Origin: Pseudomonadota bacterium
Lineage (GTDB): Bacteria; Pseudomonadota; Alphaproteobacteria; Rhizobiales; Xanthobacteraceae
Direction: 5' to 3'
DNA length: 14,652 nucleotides
Assembly: GCA_023387695.1 (NCBI GenBank)
Contig: JAEWHT010000247.1
Coordinates: 1 to 14,652 of the forward strand
A program made the position numbers and the translations under genes. This document shows positions 5,700-13,300 of the stretch, piece by piece. A model generated the notes under the pieces. It did no database searches. It was not told where the DNA came from and saw only the letters and a list, made by a program, of their open reading frames with translations. How positions within the stretch are numbered: position 1 is the stretch's first letter; every line of letters begins with the position of its first letter.

Positions 5700-6536
5700 A
5701 TGACCACGCGTATCGACACCCGTTTCGCTGAGCTAAAAAAAGCTGGCCGCGCGGCCTTCGTCACCTATGTGATGGCCGGCGATCCCGATCCGGCGACGTC
5801 GCTCGAGATCGTCAAGGCGCTCTCGACATCAGGCTCCGACGTCATCGAGCTCGGCATTCCCTTCACCGATCCGATGGCGGATGGGCCGTCGATCCAGGCC
5901 GCTGGGCTCCGTGCGCTCAAGGTCGGCATGACGCTGAAGAAGACGCTCGGTCTCGTGCGCGACTTCCGCAAGGGCGACAACGCCACGCCGCTGGTGCTGA
6001 TGGGCTATTACAATCCGATCTACATTTACGGCGTCGACAAGTTTTTGGCTGATGCCAAGGCGGCCGGCGTTGATGGCCTGATCATCGTCGATTTGCCGCC
6101 CGAGGAAGACGACGAGCTCTGCATTCCCGCGTTGAAGGCGGGACTGAACTTCATTCGCTTGGCGACCCCGACCACCGACGACAAGCGCCTGCCTGCGGTG
6201 CTCGCGAACACGTCAGGCTTTGTCTATTACGTTTCCATCGCCGGCATCACCGGTGCAGCGGCAGCGGACGCGAATGTCGTCGGGGACGCTGTCGCGCGCA
6301 TCAAGCGGCACACCAAGCTACCGATCTGCGTTGGTTTTGGCATCCGCACGCCCGAGGCGGCGCGCGCCATTGCCGAAAAGGCCGATGGTTCTGTGGTCGG
6401 CACCGCGTTGGTCGACGCGCTCAAGAACAGCCTCGACTCCGAAGGTCGGGCCACCGCCAAAACCGTTAACGCCGTGGCTGAGCTGACGGCGGCTCTGGCC
6501 CAGGGTGTTAAGGCTGCGAAACAAGCGGCCCAATAG
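5700..6536 (+). CDS. trpA: Tryptophan synthase alpha chain
   Basis: The product is 278 residues, the TIM-barrel alpha subunit that splits indole-3-glycerol phosphate into indole and glyceraldehyde 3-phosphate and passes indole to TrpB. The catalytic pair is Glu50 (VIELGIPF) and Asp61 (DPMADGPS), at the same spacing as Glu49 and Asp60 of the Salmonella enzyme. Loop and phosphate-site motifs MGYYNPI (101-107), YYVSIAGITG (176-185) and VGFGIRTPE (211-219) are intact. No strong Shine-Dalgarno precedes the ATG at 5700, although the N-terminus fits the family. In most operons trpA starts at or overlapping the trpB end. Here it is about 500 bases away because of the DUF559 cassette, so coupling to trpB must be lost or altered. 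Confidence 0.97.
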   Translation: MTTRIDTRFAELKKAGRAAFVTYVMAGDPDPATSLEIVKALSTSGSDVIELGIPFTDPMADGPSIQAAGLRALKVGMTLKKTLGLVRDFRKGDNATPLVLMGYYNPIYIYGVDKFLADAKAAGVDGLIIVDLPPEEDDELCIPALKAGLNFIRLATPTTDDKRLPAVLANTSGFVYYVSIAGITGAAAADANVVGDAVARIKRHTKLPICVGFGIRTPEAARAIAEKADGSVVGTALVDALKNSLDSEGRATAKTVNAVAELTAALAQGVKAAKQAAQ

Positions 6537-6575
6537 GCCATAATTCCGCTTCTTGGGTAGACGACACGGCGACTT

Positions 6576-6641
6576 GCCGGGCAAAGGCCCGGCCGCCATA
6601 TATCCCTTCAGGCGATCCCCCAGCGGGATCGCACATCGGAG
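6576..6641 (+). promoter_or_regulatory. Two hairpins and Shine-Dalgarno in the accD leader
   Basis: Hairpin 1 has a perfect 7-bp stem, GCCGGGC (6576-6582) with GCCCGGC (6587-6593). Hairpin 2 has a perfect 8-bp stem, GCGATCCC (6612-6619) with GGGATCGC (6625-6632). The second ends 5 bases before the Shine-Dalgarno GGAG (6638-6641), which is 6 bases from the accD ATG. Neither has a T-run, so they are not standard terminators. A role in accD translation or in processing of the trpA-accD message is inferred. Confidence 0.45.
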
Positions 6642-6647
6642 CAAACC

Positions 6648-7589
6648 ATGAACTGGCTTACCAATGTGGTCCGGCCGAAGATCCGCAACATGCTGCGGCG
6701 GGAGACGCCGGAGAATTTGTGGATCAAGTGCCCGGATTCCGGACAGCTCGTGTTCTACAAGGACGTCGAGGCCAACCAGTTCGTCATCCCCGGCTCGAAC
6801 TACCACATGCGCATGGGCGCGGTGGCGCGTCTGAAGTCGATCTTCGACAACGAGACCTGGTTCGACGTGGCCCTGCCCGACGTCACGCCCGATCCGCTGA
6901 AGTTTCGCGACGAGAAGAAATATGTCGACCGCATCAAGGATGCCCGCGCGCGAACTAACCTCAACGACGCGGTCAAGGTCGGCTACGGCAAGCTCGAAGG
7001 TGCCGGTGTCGTCGTCGCCGTGCAGGATTTCGATTTCATGGGCGGCTCGCTCGGCATGGCCGCAGGCGAAGCCCTCGTGCGCGGGCTTGAGCTCGCGGTC
7101 GAGAAGAAGTCGCCGTTCATCGTGTTCGCCGCATCGGGCGGCGCGCGCATGCAGGAAGGCATCCTGTCGCTGATGCAGATGCCGCGCACCACAGTGGCGG
7201 TGCAGATGCTGCGTGAAGCCAAGCAGCCCTATATCGTCGTGCTGACCAACCCGACCACTGGCGGCGTCACCGCGTCCTACGCGATGCTGGGCGACGTGCA
7301 GATCGCCGAGCCCGGCGCGCTGATCGGCTTTGCTGGCGCGCGCGTGATCGAGCAGACCATCCGCGAAAAGCTCCCCGAGGGCTTCCAGCGCGCTGAATAT
7401 CTGAAAGAGCACGGCATGGTCGACATGGTCGTGCATCGTCACGAATTGCGTCCGACCCTGGCGCGGCTCTGCCGTCTGCTGACCAGGGCGCCGGCGCAGG
7501 AGAACGCGTCCAAGCCGACGCAGCCTGTCGTCAGCCCGGCGCAGATCGTATCGGCCGCTGAGACGGCCCCGGCTGCGCCCCACGCGTGA
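6648..7589 (+). CDS. accD: Acetyl-CoA carboxylase carboxyltransferase subunit beta
   Basis: The product is 313 residues. With AccA it forms the carboxyltransferase that moves the carboxyl group from biotin on AccB to acetyl-CoA, making malonyl-CoA for fatty acid synthesis. The crotonase-like core is clear: DFDFMGGSLGM (127-137), FAASGGARMQEG (160-171), TTGGVTASYAMLGD (203-216) and IGFAGARVIEQT (226-237). The N-terminal zinc ribbon is degenerate. Cys28 remains, but the positions matching E. coli Cys30, Cys46 and Cys49 are Ser31, Ile47 and Ser50. The last 30 residues are an Ala/Pro-rich tail. The start is fixed by GGAG 6 bases upstream and by the MNWLTN N-terminus. The stop overlaps the folC GTG by 4 bases. 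Confidence 0.96.
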   Translation: MNWLTNVVRPKIRNMLRRETPENLWIKCPDSGQLVFYKDVEANQFVIPGSNYHMRMGAVARLKSIFDNETWFDVALPDVTPDPLKFRDEKKYVDRIKDARARTNLNDAVKVGYGKLEGAGVVVAVQDFDFMGGSLGMAAGEALVRGLELAVEKKSPFIVFAASGGARMQEGILSLMQMPRTTVAVQMLREAKQPYIVVLTNPTTGGVTASYAMLGDVQIAEPGALIGFAGARVIEQTIREKLPEGFQRAEYLKEHGMVDMVVHRHELRPTLARLCRLLTRAPAQENASKPTQPVVSPAQIVSAAETAPAAPHA

Positions 7590-8929
7590 ACGCGTCGTCT
7601 GACAGTGCAAAGCCGTCGCTCGATCAATTGATCGGGCGGTTGTCGGCCCTGCATCAGAAGCGCATCGATCTCGGGCTGGAGCGGATGCACCGCCTGCTCG
7701 AGCGGCTCGACCATCCCGAGCGCAAGCTGCCGCCGGTGATCCACGTCGCCGGCACCAACGGCAAGGGTTCGACGGTCGCCTATCTGCGCGCGACGCTGGA
7801 GGCCGCCGGCCTGCGCGTCCACGCCTACACCTCGCCGTATCTCGTCCGCATCAACGAATGTTTTCGCATTGGTCGCGTCGGTGGCGGCGTGCTGGTTTCC
7901 GACGATGAGTTGCAGGCGGCACTCGAAGAGGTCGAGCGCGTCAATGCCGGCGAACCTGCGACCGTGTTTGAGCTGAAGACCGCGGCCGCCTTTCTTCTGT
8001 TTGCGCAAAATCCTGCCGATGCCGTGCTGCTCGAAGTCGGCCTCGGCGGCCGGCTCGATTCGACCAATGTCGTCGATACGCCTGCGGCCTGCGTGATCAC
8101 GCCCGTCAGCATGGACCACATGGATTTTCTCGGCGACACCCTGGCCTTGATCGCCGGAGAGAAAGCCGCGATCATCAAGCGTGGCGTGCCCGTGATTTGT
8201 GCCGAGCAGACGGGCGAGGCGATGGCTGTCATCGAAGCCCAGGCCAAGCGCATGCGCGCGCCGCTGTTTGCCGCGAACGAGAGCTGGCACGTCAATGTCG
8301 AGCACGGCCGTCTGGTCTATTCCGACGAACGTGGCCTGATGGACCTCGCCGCGCCACGCCTGTTCGGGCGCCATCAGTTCGACAATGCCGGCCTTGCGAT
8401 CGCGACGCTGCGCGCGATCCAGACTTTCAAGGTCAATCAGACTGCGTTCGAGGCCGGCATCGTCGGCGCCGAATGGCCGGCACGGATGCAGCGTCTCACC
8501 TCCGGCGAGTTGCTGGCCTGGGGGCCGCAAGGCAGCGAGATCTGGCTCGATGGCGGACACAATGCCGAAGGCGGTCGTGTGGCGGCTGCCGCGCTCGGGG
8601 ACCTCGAAGAGCGGGTGTCGCGGCCGCTGGTCGTGATTGCCGGCATGATGGCCAACAAGAATGCGCAGGCGTTTCTCGCCAATTTCTCCGGCTTGACCCG
8701 TCACATCATCGCGGTGCCGATCCCCGATACCGAGAACGCGATGCCGGTCGATCGCCTTGCCGATGCCGTCCGCAGCCTCGGCATGCGCGTCGAGATCGCC
8801 GCAGGCGTCGAAGCCGCGCTGCGTTCCCTGTCGAAGCTCGCCTACGAGGTGCCACCGCGCATCCTGATCACAGGTTCGCTGTATCTCGCCGGCCATGTGC
8901 TCGGTCTCAACGGCACGCCTCCTGCATAG
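7586..8929 (+). CDS. folC: Bifunctional folylpolyglutamate synthase / dihydrofolate synthase
   Basis: The product is 447 residues, a Mur-ligase-family enzyme that adds glutamate to dihydropteroate and extends the polyglutamate tail of folates, using ATP. The P-loop is GTNGKGST (56-63). Glu150 in LLEVGLGGRLDSTN is in the metal-binding motif. MDHMDFLG (176-183) and GEKAAIIK (191-198) follow, the latter probably holding the carbamylated lysine Lys193. DGGHNAEG (322-329) is the C-terminal domain motif. The start is the GTG at 7586, which overlaps the accD stop as GTGA; the reading frame begins there with the usual lead-in before the P-loop. The accD-folC pairing is common in proteobacteria and suggests co-translation. 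Confidence 0.95.
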   Translation: MNASSDSAKPSLDQLIGRLSALHQKRIDLGLERMHRLLERLDHPERKLPPVIHVAGTNGKGSTVAYLRATLEAAGLRVHAYTSPYLVRINECFRIGRVGGGVLVSDDELQAALEEVERVNAGEPATVFELKTAAAFLLFAQNPADAVLLEVGLGGRLDSTNVVDTPAACVITPVSMDHMDFLGDTLALIAGEKAAIIKRGVPVICAEQTGEAMAVIEAQAKRMRAPLFAANESWHVNVEHGRLVYSDERGLMDLAAPRLFGRHQFDNAGLAIATLRAIQTFKVNQTAFEAGIVGAEWPARMQRLTSGELLAWGPQGSEIWLDGGHNAEGGRVAAAALGDLEERVSRPLVVIAGMMANKNAQAFLANFSGLTRHIIAVPIPDTENAMPVDRLADAVRSLGMRVEIAAGVEAALRSLSKLAYEVPPRILITGSLYLAGHVLGLNGTPPA

Positions 8930-8939
8930 ACTGTCTCGT

Positions 8940-9040
8940 GTCCCGGACAAGCGAAGCGCAGATCCGGGACCCAGAATGCCGCAACATGGGCCCCGGCTCT
9001 GCAGCGCACCGCTGAAGACGCGCTGCGCTGTGTCCGGGGC
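8940..9040. repeat. Palindromic intergenic repeat, 8940 copy
   Basis: GTCCCGGA (8940-8947) pairs with TCCGGGAC (8963-8970), with GCG-AAG-CGC in between. GCAGCGC (9001-9007) pairs with GCGCTGC (9020-9026). The outer TCCCGGAC (8941-8948) also matches the complement of GTCCGGGG (9032-9039) at 7 of 8, so the block can fold as one closed structure. It fills the folC to metallophosphoesterase gap, stopping just before the AGGAG at 9041. No coding content is seen. It shares the GTCCCGG...GCGAAGCGC layout of the 1061 copy but is more divergent. Confidence 0.75.
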
Positions 9041-9054
9041 AGGAGAGACCAACA

Positions 9055-9795
9055 ATGCGTTTTGCCGCGATTGCCGACGTCCACGGAAACTATCTCGCGC
9101 TGGAGGCGGTGCTCGCCGACATCCGCGCCCAAGGCGTCTCCGACATCGTCAATCTCGGCGACATGCTGAGCGGCCCGCTCGATGCAAAGCGCACCATCGA
9201 GATGCTGATGCCGCTCGACGCCGTGCACGTACTCGGCAATCACGACCGCTATTTGCTCGATCGTCCGCCAGAGAAGATGGGCTCGTGGGATCGCCCCGCG
9301 CACGCGCAGCTCAATGCCGCGCAACTCGACTGGCTGCGCACGCAGCCGATGACGCGCGTGTTTCACGATCAGGTCTTCCTCTGCCATGCGACGCCCGAGA
9401 ATGACGAGATCTACTGGCTCGATACCGTGCTCCCCGACGGCACGGTCGCGCTATCGCCACTCGATCGCATTGAGCAGCTCGCGCAGGGCGTGACGCAATC
9501 CCTGATCCTCTGCGCCCACACCCACCTGGCGCGCGCGGTGCGGCTTCGCGACAACAGGCTGATCGTCAATCCCGGCAGCGTCGGCAGCCCCGGCTATCGC
9601 GACGTGCATCCGTTCCCGCATCTGGTCGAAGCCGGCACGCCGCACGCGCGCTATGCGATCCTCGAACTTGTTCACGATGCCTGGCAGGTGACGTTCCGTC
9701 AGATCGCCTATGACCATGAAACGATGGCCGCGCTTGCCCGCCGCAACAATCAGCCGGAGCTCGCGAACGCGTTGGCGACGGGGTGGATCAAGTAG
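9055..9795 (+). CDS. Calcineurin-like metallophosphoesterase (YfcE-like)
   Basis: The product is 246 residues, a dinuclear-metal phosphoesterase of the small bacterial calcineurin-like group. The full metal-site set is present in order: Asp8 and His10 (IADVHGN), Asp36 (NLGD), Asn62 and His63 (GNHDR), His111 (LCHATP), and His155 and His157 (CAHTHL). NPGSVGSPG (172-180) is a further family motif. No signal peptide or membrane helix is seen, so it should be cytoplasmic. The substrate cannot be told from sequence; relatives cleave phosphodiesters or phosphoproteins. The start has AGGAG (9041-9045) nine bases upstream. It has repeats on both sides (8940-9040 and 9802-9843) and converges with trxA, so it is probably its own transcription unit. 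Confidence 0.9.
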   Translation: MRFAAIADVHGNYLALEAVLADIRAQGVSDIVNLGDMLSGPLDAKRTIEMLMPLDAVHVLGNHDRYLLDRPPEKMGSWDRPAHAQLNAAQLDWLRTQPMTRVFHDQVFLCHATPENDEIYWLDTVLPDGTVALSPLDRIEQLAQGVTQSLILCAHTHLARAVRLRDNRLIVNPGSVGSPGYRDVHPFPHLVEAGTPHARYAILELVHDAWQVTFRQIAYDHETMAALARRNNQPELANALATGWIK

Positions 9796-9801
9796 CCGCG
9801 C

Positions 9802-9843
9802 TTGTCATTCCGGGCTCACGCTTCGCGTGCCCCGGAATGACAA
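9802..9843. repeat. Single-hairpin palindromic repeat, 9802 copy
   Basis: TTGTCATTCCGGG (9802-9814) pairs perfectly with CCCGGAATGACAA (9831-9843). Inside, CACGC (9817-9821) pairs with GCGTG (9825-9829) around TTC. It starts 7 bases after the metallophosphoesterase stop and may help end that transcript, though no long T-run follows. Its reverse complement aligns with 1061-1095, with differences that keep base pairing. Confidence 0.88.
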
Positions 9844-9855
9844 CCAGCACGGTCC

Positions 9856-9888
9856 AAAAACAAAACGGCCGGCGTGATGCCGGCCGTT
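9856..9888 (-). terminator. Intrinsic terminator of trxA
   Basis: On the minus strand a perfect 10-bp stem (arms at 9879-9888 and 9864-9873, AACGGCCGGC pairing with GCCGGCCGTT) with a 5-base loop is followed by TTTTGTTTTT. It lies 25 bases after the trxA stop. With the neighbouring palindrome it separates the convergent trxA and metallophosphoesterase units. Confidence 0.92.
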
Positions 9889-9913
9889 GCAAAACACTTC
9901 GTCGCGAGGTGGA

Positions 9914-10234
9914 TCAAACCGCGGAGGTGATCCACTGCTGAAGTTTCGCCTTCGGCGCTGCGCCGACTTGGCGGGAGGCCATCTCGCCACCCTTGAAGAT
10001 CATCAGGGTCGGGATCGACATCACGCCATACTTCGACGCGGTCTTCGGGCTCTCGTCGACGTTGAGCTTCACGATCTTGACCTTGTCGCCCATTGCGCCG
10101 GCGATCTCGTCGAGCGCGGGTGCGATCATGCGGCAGGGGCCGCACCACTCGGCCCAGAAATCGACGACCACGGGGCCGTTCGCCTTGAGCACTTCGGCTT
10201 CGAAATCGGCGTCGGAAACTTTGCTAACGGCCAT
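9914..10234 (-). CDS. trxA: Thioredoxin
   Basis: The product is 106 residues, the cytoplasmic dithiol reductant that supplies electrons to ribonucleotide reductase, methionine sulfoxide reductase and other disulfide targets. The active site WCGPC has Cys31 and Cys34. The buried Asp25 in VVVDFWAEW and the cis-proline Pro75 in MSIPT are present, and the length is standard. The start is supported by GAGGT about 7 bases upstream on the minus strand and by the usual N-terminus. It lies 69 bases downstream of addA in the same direction, an order common in Bradyrhizobium-type genomes. It could be co-transcribed with addA or have a promoter inside the addA end; I see no clear promoter. Confidence 0.97.
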   Translation of the reverse strand: MAVSKVSDADFEAEVLKANGPVVVDFWAEWCGPCRMIAPALDEIAGAMGDKVKIVKLNVDESPKTASKYGVMSIPTLMIFKGGEMASRQVGAAPKAKLQQWITSAV

Positions 10235-10263
10235 TGGAGTACCTCACTCGGTTCAAAGAGAAT

Positions 10264-10286
10264 CGGCGCGACCTGGAATCGCGCCG
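10264..10286 (-). other. Hairpin between addA and trxA
   Basis: A perfect 8-bp stem (CGGCGCGA at 10264-10271 with TCGCGCCG at 10279-10286) has a 7-base loop and lies 17 bases after the addA stop. On the minus strand it is followed by ATTCTCTTTG, a poor T-tract. It could be a weak addA terminator or part of the trxA leader, about 30 bases before the trxA ATG. Confidence 0.4.
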
Positions 10287-10303
10287 CGGATCATGGCGTC
10301 AAC

Positions 10304-13300
10304 CTATGAACGGCCCCTTGCCGGGTCAAGGAGGCTCACACTGAGATGAAGGGATGCCAGCGCCGCGTCCAGCGCGGGGGCTGAAACCTCCATATATTCA
10401 AGGGCTTCGGTCCAGAGCAGGACGGCCCGGATCGGCTTTTGGGGATAAAGCCTGGAAAGCACCGCCCGGTACAGCGCCAGCTGGCGGACATAGGTGGCCG
10501 GTGCCTCGGCGGCGCTCTTGGGCGCCGTCTGGTTGGTCTTGAAATCGACGATCAAAACCTCGTCCGGCGTCACCACCAGCCGGTCGATCTGCCCCGACAC
10601 GAGCGCCGGCGGGCGGCCCGGTCGGTCGAGCTTGCCGACGATCGCGACCTCCGCCCGGCTGCCGGCGGCAAAGACGGTCGCGAATCGCGGTTCGGCGATC
10701 AATGCGAGCACTTTTTCGGCCAGCATGGCGCGGTCGGCCTCGGTCCAGTCCGCGGCATTGCGGGTCATGAAGCCGAGCGCGGCCTCGCGCCGGCGCTCGC
10801 TGACGATGTCGGGGAGGGATTGCAGGAGACGGTGCACCAACGTGCCGCGCTGGAGCGCCAGAGCGCGCGACTTCAGTGATTCGCCTGATCGCACGCTGCG
10901 GCCTTCCTCGGCCGACTGGCCGGAAGGGCGCACCGCATCGTCCTCGATGATCTCGCGCGGTGCGGGCGTCCGCAGCCAGTCCGGCAAAGCGATCGTTTGG
11001 TCCACGGAGGCCGCCGGCGTGCCGAGCGCCGCGATGTCCTGCGGTCGGGCGAATCGGGTCACCTTGCCGAGCGGCGTCTCGATCGTTTCTTTTTCCAGCC
11101 CAGAGCCCGTGAGCCCGGTGTCGATCAAATCGTACCAGCTCAGCTTTCGCACCGTTTTTCTGTTGCCTGGTAGGCAGCCACCAACGATTAATCGGTCAGC
11201 CGCGCGCGTCATCGCGACATAGAGCAGACGGCGATATTCGTCCTCGGTCTCCTCGATCATTGCGTCGCGAGCGTCGGCGACTGGCTTGGGATCATCCGCC
11301 TTGCGTCCGGCCCAGACCACCACCTCGCCGCCATTACCGCGCGGCACATGAATTAGTTGCAGCCGCTGAGACTCGGCTGGGGAAGATGTGGTGTCGACCA
11401 TGAACACGACGGACGCCTCGAGGCCCTTGGCGCCGTGCACGGTCATCACCCGCACCTCGTCGCGCGTGATCTCCATGTCGCGCTTCACCTCGGTATCGGC
11501 GGAACGAAGCCACGCCATGAATCCCTGCAGCGAAGCCGGGGCCTTGCGCTCGCAGTTCAGCGCCAGCTCCAGGAATTCATCGAGCGCATCGTTGGCCTCG
11601 TGGCCGAGCCGGCGCAGGATGCGCGCGCGGCCGCCGTCGCCGCCGAGCAGCCAGGCGTAGAAGGCAAACGGCGTCTCCTCGCGCGCGCGAATCTCGCAGG
11701 CTTCAAGGCGCCGCAAGACGGTCGCGAATGTCTCGTTGTCCGCGGCATGCTCGCCGAGCGCGCGGCGCAGCGAGCCCTTGCGGCCATGAGCAAGCGTGAA
11801 CAGATCGTCGTCATCGAGGCCGAACAGCGGGCTCTTCAGCGCCACAGCCAACGCAAGATCGTCCTGCGGCAGCAGCAGCGCGTCCGCAAGGTTCATCAGA
11901 TCGATGATCGCGATGTGCTCGGTCAGCTTCAGCCGGTCGGCACCGGCGACGGGCACGTTGGCGTGCTTCAGCGCCTGGATCACCGCGTCGAACGCGTTGC
12001 CGCGCCGGCGGACCAGGATCAGCATGTCGCCATAGCGCAGCGGCCGCCGCTCGCCTTCATGTCCGGTCATCGTGCCGCTCTCGACTAGCCGCTTGATCTC
12101 GGTCTGGATGCGGCGCGCGAGCTTGACCTCGGGACTGGTCACGGCGACGCCGTCGAACGGCGCGCGCCAGCCCTCGATTTCCTGCCGGTCGTCGGCGACC
12201 GCGAGATCCCAGAGTTCGACGACGCTCGGGCCGGCATCGCTCAGCGCATTGTGCAGGGGATGGCCGATGTCGATCGAATGGATGCTCTTGTAGATCGCCG
12301 GTTCGCGAAACACATGGTCGACGGAATGCAGGATTTCCGCGCCGGACCTGAACGAATAGGTGAAGGCGACCGGATCGAATTTCAGCCCCGCGGAGGTGAA
12401 CTTGCGATCCAGTTCGCGCTTGCGCTTGTCGAATTCGTGGGGGTCGGCGCCCTGGAACGAAAAGATCGACTGCTTCTCGTCGCCAACGGCGAAGACGGTG
12501 CGCTTCAGCCCCTCGCGCGCGCCTTCGCCGGCCGTGAATTCCGAGATGATGTGCGCGACGATGTCCCATTGCCGCGGGCTGGTATCCTGGGCTTCGTCGA
12601 TCAGAACATGGTCGACGCCGCGGTCGAGCTTGTAATGCACCCAGCCCGCGGAGATGCGATTGAGCATCGCCAGCGTCTTGTCGATGAGATCGTCGTAGTC
12701 GAGCAGGCCGCGCTCCTGCTTCTCACGGCGGTAGTGTGCCGCGGCGGCGGTGGCAATGTGCAGGAGAGCCGCGGTGCGGTCGCGTACGGTCAGCGCGCGG
12801 CGTTTCTCGATCAAAGCGTCGAGCCGTCGTGCCTCATTGTCGAACAGATGAGCGACGGATGGATGATCCTTACAAAATTGTTTGGTCAACAACGTCTTGC
12901 GCGGTTGCTTCTTATCATCGGTCAGGAAGGCGCCAAGATAGGCATCGACTTGCGCGCCCCCCGAGAACGCTTTTGCCGACCGTAAGCAATCGGCTTGGTC
13001 CTTTTCGGTCTTGTTTCCATCATCTAGGGCAAAGGCAATCTCATCCCACCGCGATCGTGGGAGGTAGGGGCCGTCGAGAATTTCAGTCTCGACATCCTCA
13101 ATGCGGTCGTTTGCGCCTACGCCAAGCACGCTCGCCATTTGATCAGCCGCCGTTCCGGCATTTCCGGCCTCATCGGTCCAGGCCATGAAGTGATCGCGGC
13201 TGAGGCAAGCCTCGCGTACCACCTCCTTGAAGGTGACGTCGGCGGCACTCGCCATCGCGGTCAGCAGCGCACGGCCGGTGACGCTGTCTGGATCGCGCGC

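Noticed and set aside
5200..5703. Plus-strand frame starting at the trpB end and running through the DUF559 cassette
   Set aside because: It begins with translated repeat (LSPSGRGRLRSSRVRG) and then runs antisense to the DUF559 gene, which carries the recognisable motifs.
3968..9055. Long open frames on the minus strand opposite trpB, trpA/accD and folC (about 400-540 codons)
   Set aside because: They mirror well-supported plus-strand enzymes, have Arg/His/Ala-rich composition typical of antisense frames in high-GC DNA, and show no family motifs.
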